Of a DNA stretch of 64,000 nt, positions 42,708-51,852 are shown in pieces. The stretch's first letter is position 1. Every line of letters starts with the position of its first letter. The notes beneath the pieces are model-generated. The model saw only the letters and a program-made list of their open reading frames with translations. It did no database searches and was not told the DNA's origin. The position numbers and the translations under genes were made by a program. This DNA comes from F1-20-MAGs119 sp964556145 (GTDB lineage Bacteria; Actinomycetota; Acidimicrobiia; Acidimicrobiales; Ilumatobacteraceae), in contig CAZKVD010000001.1 in assembly GCA_964556145.1 (NCBI GenBank), forward strand, positions 1 through 64,000. The letters run 5' to 3'.

Positions 42708-43745
42708 TCAGTCCGTTCCGGTCAGCAAGCGCTCGTGTTGGAGAGTCGTGATCATCGCAATTGTCGATTCGGCCCCCTGGTTCTCGTTCGGGCGATCGGG
42801 GTGGAGGCCGTCGTAGCCACCGTGGCTTTCCGGGTCGAACATCGAAACTCCGGCATCGTTCTTCCCATGGAACCACGACGTGGCAAGCGAGACGCCCTTC
42901 AACCAATGGTTGTCGCTCGTCAAGTGCCATGCCCGCGCGCAGGCGTTTGCGATGCCGGCCACCTCGATCGGCTGTTGGTCGAAGGCGGGCTGATTGTCCC
43001 GCGGTCCGCGGCCCCCGACGGGTGTCACTGACAGCCGATCGTCGAGGGTCTCGCGATTCAACAGCCACTCAAGAAGATCGAGGCCAGTCTCGATGTAGTC
43101 AATGCACCCGGTCCCTTCGCCTGCGGCGAGCAGAGCCTCGGGAATGAGTGCGTTGTGGTATGCCAAACGGTCCTCGGGCCAGGGCCACGTGCGATCCGCG
43201 CGCACCAAGTCGCACACCTCCTGCGCGGCGTCGTGCAAGAGAAATGCGGCGTCGTGGTGATGAGGATCAATGCGGGCCACTTCGGCGGCCCCGAGCGCCG
43301 CGTAGCACATCGAACGAATCGACGAGCCACGTTGAAGGCACGCGTGATCGAAGGCCCGTTGGGCTTCGGACCGAACGTGATTGTCGAACCCCAATCGTGC
43401 GGCACTGCCGAATGCCCACAAAGCCCGCCCCCAGCAGTCATCAGTAGAAGGTGCGTCCGTCCACACTCTTTGGAAACTCAGGCGATTGCGAATCATTCCG
43501 GAATCGTCGACGGCATCGTGGATGAATTTCAACGCGATGCGTCCCAGCACTTCCGACCCGAATGACCGGCCCTCGTCGTGCAGCGCTGCCACGACGAGCC
43601 GAGCATTGTCGTCCGTGCAGTATCCGAAACTGAACCGCGGGTGGCGGCCCTTTGCATGCTCAAGAATTCCTCGATCGTCCGTGAGGCGCGAGAGATGACG
43701 AAAACTCACCTTCTGCGAGTTGTCGATGGCCGTCTTCGTCGTCAT
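42708..43745 (-). CDS. (alpha/alpha)6-barrel glycosidase-like protein
   Basis: 345 residues. HLSRLTDDRGILEHAKGRHPRFSFGYCTDDNARLVVAAL is the mark of a six-hairpin domain found fused to, or encoded next to, GT4 glycosyltransferases together with GH130 genes. Other marks are WTDAPSTDDCWGRALWAFG and RTWPWPEDRLAYHNALIPEALL. Its activity has not been established to my knowledge. The start overlaps the glycosyltransferase stop by four bases (ATGA). Confidence 0.8.
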   Translation of the reverse strand: MTTKTAIDNSQKVSFRHLSRLTDDRGILEHAKGRHPRFSFGYCTDDNARLVVAALHDEGRSFGSEVLGRIALKFIHDAVDDSGMIRNRLSFQRVWTDAPSTDDCWGRALWAFGSAARLGFDNHVRSEAQRAFDHACLQRGSSIRSMCYAALGAAEVARIDPHHHDAAFLLHDAAQEVCDLVRADRTWPWPEDRLAYHNALIPEALLAAGEGTGCIDYIETGLDLLEWLLNRETLDDRLSVTPVGGRGPRDNQPAFDQQPIEVAGIANACARAWHLTSDNHWLKGVSLATSWFHGKNDAGVSMFDPESHGGYDGLHPDRPNENQGAESTIAMITTLQHERLLTGTD

Positions 43746-44896
43746 TGTCCGACTCCGAACTCGAGAGCTGCAACGGGGTTGGCCACTCGCGCCGCGAGAT
43801 CCGCGTAGTCGGCGGCAACTGCAGACCATCGGTACGACGGTGCCATCGACGCCGCGAGCATCCCCATGTTGGCGACGAGGCCGGGGTCGGTGATCACGCG
43901 CTCCATGGCATCGGCAAGTTCGTGGGCGGAGCCGTGCGACACCAACAGACCTGCGCCGTCAGCGAGAATTTCCGTCGCGTGCGGGAACCTGGTGGCGATG
44001 ACGGGACGTCCCGCGGCAATCGCGTCCACGAGCACACCCGATGTGATCTGGTCGTCCGAGTCGTACGGCAAGATGACGCACGTCGACTCGGTGATCAATT
44101 CCACGAGTGACCCGAGTGGACGATACGACGGGTCGAAAATCACCGAGTCGGCGATGCCGAGGCTTTCGGCACGCGCAAGCAGCATGTCGCGGTATGCCTC
44201 GCCGTCGTTCTCCAGAACCCGGGGATGCGTCCTGCCGGCGACGATGTAGCGAGCCGAGATACCGCGAGTCGCGAGCTCGCCCAAGGCATCGATCACCCAT
44301 TCGATTCCCTTGCCCGGGCCGAGAAGTCCCCACGTCAGGAACGTGATTCCCGACGAGCGCGACGGGGCACCAAGCGTGCGCGGAACCGTTGCTCCGTGCA
44401 CGATCGTGTTGACCTTGCTCGCCTCGACGTCGTAGCCAGCAACCAATCGCATGTGCGCAGTGTCGGTCATTGTGACCACGGCAGACGATGCGTCCACGAT
44501 TCGCTCGAGTATGCGACGTTGAGATGCCGAAGGGTTGAGTGGCACCGTGTGCAGCGTGGTGACGACGGGAACCTCGACATCGTCGAGGAGAGCGAGTATC
44601 TCCTCGCCATCTTGCCCCCCGAAGATTCCGTACTCGTGCTGCAACAGCAAACACTCGTATCCATTCACGCGTCGTGCAACGGCACGACGGGAGGATGCCG
44701 AACCGGGACGCAAAACCGCAACCACCCGCATGTCGGTTGACCGGCTGTCGTCGACAGCGGCGCGTACCACGCCGACGTCGCGGATGCCGATCTCCGACAA
44801 ACCGTTCGTCAGCGCGGCCGCGAACGTGGCGAGTCCGCACGGCGTCGGCGGGTAGGTGCTGAGGACTGCCAAAGCAGGTGATCTCCACTGGCTCAT
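43742..44896 (-). CDS. GT4-family glycosyltransferase
   Basis: 384 residues, GT-B fold. The N-terminal domain contains LSTYPPTPCGLATFAAALTNGL (donor-loop type GLATF) and LLQHEYGIFGGQDGEEI. The C-terminal nucleotide-sugar domain contains TWGLLGPGKGIEWVIDAL and YDSDDQITSGVLVDAIAAGRPVIAT, with ATEIL (ExxxE-like). A mannosyl- or glucosyltransferase is likely. It begins three bases after the stop of the LPNTG surface protein gene, so modification of envelope glycans or of that protein is plausible. Confidence 0.9.
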   Translation of the reverse strand: MSQWRSPALAVLSTYPPTPCGLATFAAALTNGLSEIGIRDVGVVRAAVDDSRSTDMRVVAVLRPGSASSRRAVARRVNGYECLLLQHEYGIFGGQDGEEILALLDDVEVPVVTTLHTVPLNPSASQRRILERIVDASSAVVTMTDTAHMRLVAGYDVEASKVNTIVHGATVPRTLGAPSRSSGITFLTWGLLGPGKGIEWVIDALGELATRGISARYIVAGRTHPRVLENDGEAYRDMLLARAESLGIADSVIFDPSYRPLGSLVELITESTCVILPYDSDDQITSGVLVDAIAAGRPVIATRFPHATEILADGAGLLVSHGSAHELADAMERVITDPGLVANMGMLAASMAPSYRWSAVAADYADLAARVANPVAALEFGVGQ

Positions 44897-44899
44897 TGT

Positions 44900-46888
44900 T
44901 CAGATTTTCCTTTCCTTGCGGGTCGATCCGTTCGTACGAACATTCAGGAATCCGATCAATGCGCCGACAACGAGGAGCGCCAGCGCCGCGAAGAGAAAGC
45001 CGACGTTGAAGCGAGGACCGGTATTCGGAAGTTCGTCGGGAAAGAGCACGAGGAAGTCACTCTCAACCGGCGCCGTCGTCGTGGTCGGTTGCAGAAGTGC
45101 CTGAAACTCGGGTGCTGCTGTTGTCGACGGTGATGTCGTTGTCGTCGTGGACGGAGGGGCGGTTGTTGTCACGACGTTTGCGACAAAAGTGGTCGTTGGG
45201 CCCGTCGTTGTCGATGGTGCGACGGTCGTTGGCGCCACGGTTGTCGGCGCCACGGTCGTTGGCGTAACGGTTGTGGTCGGTGCGATTGTCGTCGTCGTCG
45301 TGGTTGTTGTCGTTGTGGTTGTTGACGTGGTCGTCGAAGTTGGTGGAACCACGACGGCGGTGATGGTTGCCGTGCGCAGTGGCGAGGTGACCCCGGCACC
45401 TGACGCGGTTGCTTTGTTCGTCACGGTCGCACTGTCGAGGTCGGCCGACGTGACCGCATAATTGGCAGTGCACGACACCGACGAACCGGGCGCAAGCGTG
45501 GTCGTGGCGGCTCCACACGGGAAGGGCGTGCCGTTGGCGATGTGGTCGTCGGTGACCGTGAACTGTGCAGGGCCAAGCGGGACGTCGCCGTTGTTGGTGA
45601 TCGTGTAGGTGTAGACGATGGCGTCGTCAACTTCATCAAAAGTGGTCGGTGATGCCGTTTTTTCGAGATCGATCGACATCGGTCCGGTCACCGTGTTGCG
45701 GAAGATGCAGGTGACGATTTCTCCTTCGCGGACGTCGATCTCCACCCCACCGTTGATCGGAGTCTGACGGCCTCCATTCGGGTCTGCCACCGTGCAGTCC
45801 GCCGAAGACAATTGAAAGTCGTTACCGGTCATTTCGGTGATCGTGTGCATGCCGAAGTTGACGATGTTGCCGAACGTCTTCGTGTTCGCGGTCGTCCCGT
45901 CATCGACCAGTGAAAAGTTCGTCAACGGTGCGGGCGCTGCGACGAAGTCGTAAGCGGCGGATCCTTCGATCGAGGCCTCTTTGATGACGGTGATCGAAGC
46001 CCCGTATACGACAGCTTCACTCGACAATGACCGATCCTGGTTTCCTGCGCCGCAGTTCGTTGTATCGGAACAGCCGAGACTGATGATTCGCATGTGGTAG
46101 GGCGAGCCCGGTAGTGACACGGCCGACTTGCCCGTTCCCCAGTCGCGTCGTTCGGCAATGTGGCCACCCCACGCCAGGACGACGGTGTCGGAACTGGCGG
46201 TGACATAGACAGTGATGCTGGTCTGGCTGTTGTCCGCGTACGAACCAGTCCTTGTGTGCGGCGATGGGTTGGCTGCGATCGTGCACGTGGCGGTTGCGCA
46301 GAGATCACCGTCGTTGTTCACCACCTGGCCTGCGGTGGGAAACGAGGCCCCGAATGCAGAGAACATGCGATCCGACACCTCCGTGACGCCGGCTGCCGCA
46401 ACATTCGGATCGAGCGGTATCGCCAACTCCGCCGTTGCGCCGCAGGTCGATGGCGTGCACGGATCCGCGGTCTGGACACTCCGATCGAATGACGTGAGGT
46501 AATCGATCGCATGCTTGCCCGATTGCGTCGTATCCCATTCGATCGTGATGGCATACGTTGCCCCGACGGCCAGATCTGTCATCACGGCGCGGTACGCAAC
46601 GCTTTCACCTTCGAGATAGCGCGAGTTGTTCGCGTTCAGATTCCCGTGCTGCCACTGTTCCGGGTGCGCGGTGTCGCAGGTTGTCCCCAGATTCGCGCAC
46701 TGATCAAGCGTGATTCCGGCTTTTGCCTGTGCCGGTGCGACGATGCCGATCGCCCACGCCCCACTGCCTGCCACAAGAGCAGCAGCGAGTAACGCAATGA
46801 AACGACGTTTGCGTCGCAGGAACGATTCGAGTCGCCGCCTGCCGACGTTGAGTTCGGCCACCGAGCCGATGTCTTCCGAGGATCCCAT
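44900..46888 (-). CDS. Secreted, LPNTG-anchored surface protein
   Basis: 662 residues. The N-terminal signal region is FLRRKRRFIALLAAALVAGS, with cleavage near AQA-KA. About 350 residues of beta-rich Ig-like modules follow, with many paired Cys (CDTAHPEQW, CTPSTCGATAEL). A DUF11-like module comes next (IDLEKTASPTTFDEVDDAIVYTYTITNNGDVPLGP). A Thr/Pro/Val-rich stalk with 15-base DNA repeats leads to the sorting signal LPNTG, a hydrophobic helix (VGFLFAALALLVVGALIGFL) and a basic tail. Sortase should attach it to the wall; no sortase gene is in the window. GGGAGG precedes the start. It heads a probable five-gene operon. Confidence 0.87.
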   Translation of the reverse strand: MGSSEDIGSVAELNVGRRRLESFLRRKRRFIALLAAALVAGSGAWAIGIVAPAQAKAGITLDQCANLGTTCDTAHPEQWQHGNLNANNSRYLEGESVAYRAVMTDLAVGATYAITIEWDTTQSGKHAIDYLTSFDRSVQTADPCTPSTCGATAELAIPLDPNVAAAGVTEVSDRMFSAFGASFPTAGQVVNNDGDLCATATCTIAANPSPHTRTGSYADNSQTSITVYVTASSDTVVLAWGGHIAERRDWGTGKSAVSLPGSPYHMRIISLGCSDTTNCGAGNQDRSLSSEAVVYGASITVIKEASIEGSAAYDFVAAPAPLTNFSLVDDGTTANTKTFGNIVNFGMHTITEMTGNDFQLSSADCTVADPNGGRQTPINGGVEIDVREGEIVTCIFRNTVTGPMSIDLEKTASPTTFDEVDDAIVYTYTITNNGDVPLGPAQFTVTDDHIANGTPFPCGAATTTLAPGSSVSCTANYAVTSADLDSATVTNKATASGAGVTSPLRTATITAVVVPPTSTTTSTTTTTTTTTTTTIAPTTTVTPTTVAPTTVAPTTVAPSTTTGPTTTFVANVVTTTAPPSTTTTTSPSTTAAPEFQALLQPTTTTAPVESDFLVLFPDELPNTGPRFNVGFLFAALALLVVGALIGFLNVRTNGSTRKERKI
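45225..45269. repeat. 15-bp tandem repeat coding for the Thr/Val/Ala/Pro stalk
   Basis: Three units of 15 bases (GTCGTTGGCGCCACG and variants) lie inside the surface protein gene and code for repeats of Thr-Thr-Val-Ala-Pro. Flanking sequence is Thr-codon-rich. Such repeats can vary in copy number between strains and alter stalk length. Confidence 0.8.
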
Positions 46889-47020
46889 GTCAGCCTCCCG
46901 TTGAGCGTTGGAAACTGATCGGGGTCCGGGATCAGGATCGGCAACGTAACGGCGTGCTGCAGTCGAGCGACACGACAATCCTCACATCCCTTTCGGGGGA
47001 GTCATTCGTACAGTCGAAAC

Positions 47021-48076
47021 ATGACGAGAAAGTTGTCGACATGCATCTCCGCATGCATGGTGGTGGTGACGCTTGCTTTTGTTCCGTCATCAGCGATCCT
47101 CGTGCGCGTCGATCCGTTGTTCGGTTACCATCGCGCGCCGGTCAGGGTTTTGATGACGCGTGCCGAGGCTGTGACCGTTGATCGCATGCAGCGCAGTGTG
47201 GTCACCAATGCAATCGGCATTCCCAGAACCGCCGCTTCCGTGGAATGGTTGATCGAGCCATCGGCGGTCCCCAGTCGGACGCTGGACTTGTCGCGCAAGG
47301 TTCTTGCTCGTCTGCAGTTTCTCTTCGAAGACCTGGGTTTGACGAGGGCCGATCGCACGTTCGTCGTCGTCGGCCGTAGTCAAAAATTCATCAACGAGAC
47401 TCTCGAATCCGTCGACTGTTTTCCGAACCTCGTTCGCACGGGCGGTGTGCACCTGATGGGTGCGGCGGTCTGCAACCGACGCGTCATCGTGATCAACTTG
47501 ACGGGTTATTTCTTTTTGCTGCGTGCGGGCGATGCGCTGACCTCGGACATGGAGACGAAGCCCGAACCGAGATTGTCCGGTTTCAACTACAAGATCGCCG
47601 ACAGAAACATCTCCGGATTGGCGCACGAGTGGGTGCACGTGGCGCGCGCATCGGCGCACGATGGTCGTGTTGCAGTCGACGAACCTGCGTGGGTGCGCGA
47701 GGGATTTGCGGAGTTGATGGCAGGTATCGCGCGTGTTCTTGCGTTCGCTCCGCGCATGGACTACCTCGACTTCCACGTTGTTCGACTGCGCAAGTTCGCC
47801 GACTGGGGTCGCTCCTGTCCACAATCTCTTCGCCGCTACCGAGAGGATTCGGACCTGCTCGCAGGTTGCGAGTACTACCTCGGAGCCGTTGCGATGGAAT
47901 ACCTCGTTGCGCAATTGGGTGGTCTTCCGAAGGTGATCGAACTGTTTCGCGCAAGTGCCGAAGGTTTGAATTTCGGTCGGGCATTCCGCGAGACCTACGG
48001 CATCTCCCTCGACGCATTCGAAGCACGCGCTGACGCATATTTGCGACGCATCGCCGACCTTCCTGATCCGTCCTAG
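47021..48076 (+). CDS. Secreted gluzincin-like metallopeptidase (HExxH) of unknown family
   Basis: 351 residues with a signal peptide (LSTCISACMVVVTLAFVPSSA). HEWVH at about residue 202 is a zinc-site HExxH. EPAWVREGFAELMAG about 20 residues later supplies the Glu third ligand, as in peptidase MA-type gluzincins. The N-terminal part (FLFEDLGLTRADRTFVVVG) and C-terminal part (CEYYLGAVAMEYLVAQLGGLPKVIELF) are also like peptidase MA proteins. The substrate is unknown. The gene stands alone between divergent and unrelated genes. Confidence 0.75.
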   Translation: MTRKLSTCISACMVVVTLAFVPSSAILVRVDPLFGYHRAPVRVLMTRAEAVTVDRMQRSVVTNAIGIPRTAASVEWLIEPSAVPSRTLDLSRKVLARLQFLFEDLGLTRADRTFVVVGRSQKFINETLESVDCFPNLVRTGGVHLMGAAVCNRRVIVINLTGYFFLLRAGDALTSDMETKPEPRLSGFNYKIADRNISGLAHEWVHVARASAHDGRVAVDEPAWVREGFAELMAGIARVLAFAPRMDYLDFHVVRLRKFADWGRSCPQSLRRYREDSDLLAGCEYYLGAVAMEYLVAQLGGLPKVIELFRASAEGLNFGRAFRETYGISLDAFEARADAYLRRIADLPDPS

Positions 48077-48186
48077 GGGAATTCAACAGGGTACGGATGT
48101 CTCCTGACAGGACGTTTGGCGTGGTCTTTACTTCTCTTCGAAGACGTATCCGTCCGGAGGGGACGGTCGAAAGACAGGAGAATTCA

Positions 48187-48855
48187 ATGATCAGGACACT
48201 GTTGTGTGACGACCATGCGCTGGTGCGCGAATCGCTGCCGTTGGCGCTGGAGGCCGAGGGGGACTTCAAGGTTGTGGGGGCGGTGGCCACCGTGGCAGAT
48301 GCCCTCGAGGTTGCCCGACGTGAGGACCTTGATGTTGCCCTCATCGACCTGCATCTTGCCGGCGAGAGCGGACTGTCACTTGTCGAGGCCTTGCGCGGTA
48401 CGTTGCCCGACTGTCGGCCGGTGATTCTGTCGGGGTTTCCTTCCGACGACTTGATCTACGAAGCCGGCAGGCTCGGCGCGTTCGACGTGATCGACAAGCA
48501 GTCGTCCACCCGCGACATTGCCTCACGCGTGCGCACCGCTGTCGGCGGGCGTCGAATGCTCGACGACTTCACCCGTCGTGCTGCAAAGGATCGTCTCGTG
48601 GGCGAAGGCCTGTTGACCTACAAGGAACTCGGGGCGACTGACCGGGAGATTCTCGCCTTGATTGCACAGGGCATGACCGACAAGCAGATCAGCCAGCGCG
48701 TGTTTCTGAGCGCCCAGACCGTTCGCAACCGCATCTCGCGACTGCTCGGTCTTCTTGGTCGCGACAACCGCACACAGCTCGCATTGATGGTGACGGCGAT
48801 GGATCCGTTCGTTGAAGGTGTCTTGGTGCCTGCGTCCGCGACTGTTGGGAAGTAG
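48187..48855 (+). CDS. NarL/LuxR-type response regulator
   Basis: 222 residues. The receiver domain reads TLLCDDHALVRESLPLALEAEGDF with acidic pair Asp-Asp and the phospho-acceptor in ALIDLHLAGESG near residue 53. The DNA-binding domain reads GATDREILALIAQGMTDKQISQRVFLSAQTVRNRISRLLGLLG. No histidine kinase gene is adjacent. AGGAGA precedes the ATG at 48187. A six-pair hairpin (CCGTCC/GGACGG, 48150-48166) lies in the leader. It is followed after five bases by the ANTAR gene. Confidence 0.9.
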   Translation: MIRTLLCDDHALVRESLPLALEAEGDFKVVGAVATVADALEVARREDLDVALIDLHLAGESGLSLVEALRGTLPDCRPVILSGFPSDDLIYEAGRLGAFDVIDKQSSTRDIASRVRTAVGGRRMLDDFTRRAAKDRLVGEGLLTYKELGATDREILALIAQGMTDKQISQRVFLSAQTVRNRISRLLGLLGRDNRTQLALMVTAMDPFVEGVLVPASATVGK

Positions 48856-48860
48856 TCGAG

Positions 48861-49121
48861 GTGGAGAGCGACCCCGTGGCAACGGGTGACCACGATGTCG
48901 TGCGTCAACTCCGTGAGGCGCTTGATTCGCGCGTGGTCATCGAACAAGCGAAGGGAATGATCGCAGTTCAACGCAGGTTGCCGGTTGCGGCTGCTTTCGA
49001 GCAGCTACGTACCGAAGCGCGTCGACGCCGTGTCTCGATACATGTCGTGGCTGCAGAGGTGGTGCAGGCGCACGAGAGCCCGTCCGGCCCGGGGCTCATT
49101 GTCCGGCAAGGATGGGAGTGA
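48861..49121 (+). CDS. Small ANTAR-domain RNA-binding protein
   Basis: 86 residues, almost entirely an ANTAR domain: LREALDSRVVIEQAKGMIAVQRRLPVAAAFEQLRTEARRRRVSIHVVAAEVV, with the conserved Ala-Lys-Gly core. ANTAR proteins bind paired RNA hairpins and prevent termination. There is no sensor domain, so the preceding response regulator may be its functional partner. The GTG start at 48861 has no clear ribosome binding site. The gene end overlaps the convergent prfC by 26 bases. Confidence 0.85.
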   Translation: MESDPVATGDHDVVRQLREALDSRVVIEQAKGMIAVQRRLPVAAAFEQLRTEARRRRVSIHVVAAEVVQAHESPSGPGLIVRQGWE

Positions 49122-50685
49122 GTGTCAGCTCGGGTTCGTCGGCCAGCAGGCGCTGCAGTCGGAACTTGTTCTCGAAGAGCGCAACGAGCGCGTCGTCGCC
49201 ACGCTTCAGGATTCTGATACCGCCGATTGCCTGAAGGCGGGGCACGCTTGCCTTGTCGGTCAAGCGAATGGCTTGGTACACGGTCGGGCGGACCTCGATC
49301 GGTGCATTGAACTCGCCGGCCAAGCGATGCGCAAACACCTCCAACTGCAGGGCGCCGACCGCTGCGAGGATCGGATCGCTGTCACCCAGATCGGGGTCGC
49401 GCAGCACCTGAACAACACCTTCCTCGTCGAGTTGTGCGAGGCCCTTGCGGAACTGCTTGAAACGCCCCGAGTCGAGGGGACGTGCGGTGGCAAAGACTTC
49501 GGGCTCGAATCGTGGCACGCCGGGGAATTCGACGGCATCGTCGGCATAGAGAGTGTCGCCGATGCGCAGGTCGTTGGCGTTGATGAGGCCGATGATGTCG
49601 CCCGGATAGGCGGTCTCGATCGTTTCGCGGTCGTTCCCGAACGCCGTCGTTGCATACTTCGTGGCAACGAGTCGTTTCGATCTGATGCACGTGGCGTCCA
49701 TTCCGCGTTCGAAAACGCCCGAGCACACCCGTGCAAATGCGAGTCGGTCACGGTGATTCGGGTCCATGTTCGCCTGGATCTTGAAAACGAACGCCGAGAA
49801 TGGCGAGTCGAGTTCGCGGGGCACGTCGTTCACGTCGGTACGCGGCGCGGGAGCCGGTGCAAGATCAACGACTGCGTCAAGGAGCATGCGAACACCGAAG
49901 TTGGTGAGTGCCGAGCCGACGAACACGGGCGTCGTGGATCCGGCCAGGAATGACTCGATGTCGACATTGGCACCGATTGCGTCGAGCAGAGAGCAGCCGT
50001 CGATGGCCGCGGTCCAAGCGGCACCCTCGGCTGCTGCCGCCTCGTCGGCCGGAACGACCTCTTCGGGGGAAAGTTCGGCACCGTGGGCAGTACGAACGAA
50101 ACGGACGAAGTTGCCCGTGCGCCTGTCGATGACGCCCCGGAAATCGCCGGGGATGCCGACCGGCCAGGTGACCGGCGTCGGCTTCAGGCCGATCTGTTCT
50201 TCAACTTCGTCGAGCAGCTCGAGGGGATCGCGCCCCGGCCGGTCGTACTTGTTGAAAAACGTGATGACGGGCAGGTTGCGTGAACGACACACCTGGAACA
50301 ACTTGAGCGTCTGGGACTCGATGCCCTTTGCCGTGTCGAGCACCATGACGACCGAGTCGACGGCGGCGAGTACGCGGTAGGTGTCTTCGGAGAAGTCGCG
50401 GTGGCCGGGAGTGTCGAGCAGGTTGAACGTGTGGCCGCGGTAGGGAAACTGCAGAACGGCCGATGAAATCGAGATACCTCGTTGCTTTTCGAGATCCATC
50501 CAGTCGGAGGTGGCCGCCTTGCGTCCACCGCGAGCCCGAACGGCCCCGGCCTCTTGCACCGCGCCTGCGTACAAGAGAAATTTTTCGGTCAACGTCGTTT
50601 TGCCCGCATCGGGGTGGGAGATGATTGCGAACGTACGCCGGTTGGCTGCCTGTGCCGACACGTCGGACTTTTGCTGGGGGTTCAT
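49096..50685 (-). CDS. prfC: Peptide chain release factor 3
   Basis: 529 residues, matching the family. GTPase motifs: G1 SHPDAGKTTLTE, G2 region KQRGISISSAVLQF, G3 DTPGHRDFSED, G4 FFNKYDRPGRDPL. EF-Tu-like domain 2 and the RF3 C-terminal domain (AVGALQLEVFAHRLAGEFNAPIEV) follow. RF3 recycles RF1/RF2 from the ribosome. The ATG at 50685 was chosen because the domain starts there; TAGCGT lies ten bases upstream. It is divergent from the old yellow enzyme gene. Confidence 0.95.
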   Translation of the reverse strand: MNPQQKSDVSAQAANRRTFAIISHPDAGKTTLTEKFLLYAGAVQEAGAVRARGGRKAATSDWMDLEKQRGISISSAVLQFPYRGHTFNLLDTPGHRDFSEDTYRVLAAVDSVVMVLDTAKGIESQTLKLFQVCRSRNLPVITFFNKYDRPGRDPLELLDEVEEQIGLKPTPVTWPVGIPGDFRGVIDRRTGNFVRFVRTAHGAELSPEEVVPADEAAAAEGAAWTAAIDGCSLLDAIGANVDIESFLAGSTTPVFVGSALTNFGVRMLLDAVVDLAPAPAPRTDVNDVPRELDSPFSAFVFKIQANMDPNHRDRLAFARVCSGVFERGMDATCIRSKRLVATKYATTAFGNDRETIETAYPGDIIGLINANDLRIGDTLYADDAVEFPGVPRFEPEVFATARPLDSGRFKQFRKGLAQLDEEGVVQVLRDPDLGDSDPILAAVGALQLEVFAHRLAGEFNAPIEVRPTVYQAIRLTDKASVPRLQAIGGIRILKRGDDALVALFENKFRLQRLLADEPELTLTPILAGQ

Positions 50686-50749
50686 CGGACTACAGACGCT
50701 ACCGACCGACGTAGTGTGACGCGGGGCAACGACGGGAAATGGGGAAGCA

Positions 50750-51832
50750 GTGAACAACGACGGAGTCTTTCAGCGGATCGAGTTTTCCCATGGTCCGGCC
50801 ATGGCGAACCGGCTGATGCTGGCCCCGCTGACGAACCAGCAGAGCCACTCCGACGGCACGCTGTCGGACGATGAGCATCGTTGGCTCACGATGCGCGCCC
50901 TCGGCGGATTTGGTCTCACCATGACGTGTGCCGCGTCGGTGCAGTTCGCCGGAATCGGCTTCGCGGGACAACTCGGTGTTCACGACGATGCCCACGTGCC
51001 CGGCCTCACACGCTTGGCATGCGACATCAAGATGGCCGGCAGCGTCGCCATCGTGCAACTGCACCATGCAGGAAACCGCTCGCCACGTGAACTCACGGGC
51101 ACCGATCCGCTGTGTCCGTCCGACGATCCGGAAACCGGTGCGCGTGCGATGACGAACGATGAAGTGCACGAGATGATCGGTGCCTTCGTTGCAGCAGCAC
51201 GCAGGACGCAAAGTGCCGGGTTCGACGGGGTTGAACTGCACGGTGCGCACGGGTACCTGCTGTGCCAGTTCCTGTCGGCCGAACTGAACCATCGCGGTGA
51301 CGAGTTCGGCGGGACGTTGGAGAATCGGTCGAGGCCACTGTTCTCGATCATCGATGGCATTCGCCGCGAATGCGGCGATGACTTCCATGTCGGCGTTCGT
51401 TTGTCGCCGGAACGCTTCGGAATGCGGATCGACGAAATCATCGACGTCTACCGCCGTCTCGTCTCTGACGGGCAGGTCGACATGATCGACATGTCCCTGT
51501 GGGATTGGTCGAAGAATGCCAACGAAGAAGCACACGCCCACAGCCGGCTGATCGACATCTTCGCCGGAATCGAACGTCGCAACGTCAAATTGGCGGTTGC
51601 CGGAAAGCTGTACACCGCGGCTGCCGTCAGGGCCGTCATCGAATCGGGTGCCGACATCGCGGCAATCGGCCGGGCAGCGATCACGAACCACGACTTTCCG
51701 CACCGCATGCGTGACGACGAGGACTTCTCGATGCGTGCGCTCCCCGTAAGCGCCCAAATCCTGCGCGACGAGGGCTTGTCCGACACGTTCGTCGGCTACA
51801 TGCGGAACTGGAAGGGTTTCGTCGCGGACTGA
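50750..51832 (+). CDS. Old yellow enzyme-family NADH:flavin oxidoreductase
   Basis: 360 residues, FMN TIM barrel. Marks are NRLMLAPLTNQQSHSDGTLSDDEHRWLTMRA (Thr/Asn flavin contacts), IVQLHHAGNRSP, FVAAARRTQSAGFDGVELHGAHGYLLCQFLS, DFHVGVRLSPERFG and ADIAAIGRAAITNHDF (phosphate-binding loop). These reduce activated C=C bonds. The GTG start follows GGGGAAGCA. It is the first gene of a long rightward run that leads into the Dlt-like genes. Confidence 0.9.
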   Translation: MNNDGVFQRIEFSHGPAMANRLMLAPLTNQQSHSDGTLSDDEHRWLTMRALGGFGLTMTCAASVQFAGIGFAGQLGVHDDAHVPGLTRLACDIKMAGSVAIVQLHHAGNRSPRELTGTDPLCPSDDPETGARAMTNDEVHEMIGAFVAAARRTQSAGFDGVELHGAHGYLLCQFLSAELNHRGDEFGGTLENRSRPLFSIIDGIRRECGDDFHVGVRLSPERFGMRIDEIIDVYRRLVSDGQVDMIDMSLWDWSKNANEEAHAHSRLIDIFAGIERRNVKLAVAGKLYTAAAVRAVIESGADIAAIGRAAITNHDFPHRMRDDEDFSMRALPVSAQILRDEGLSDTFVGYMRNWKGFVAD

Positions 51833-51852
51833 CCAGGGCTACGGTTTGCGCG

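Noticed and set aside
45100..45360. Short repeats suggesting a CRISPR array or minisatellite
   Set aside because: The repeats are 15-base or triplet units in frame and encode the Thr/Pro/Val stalk of the surface protein. There are no unique spacers of constant length.
48169..48186. The 12-mer AAAGACAGGAGA upstream of both the response regulator and the flp pilin gene (58863-58874)
   Set aside because: It spans the AGGAG ribosome binding site in each case. The match outside that is only a few bases, so shared regulation is not supported.
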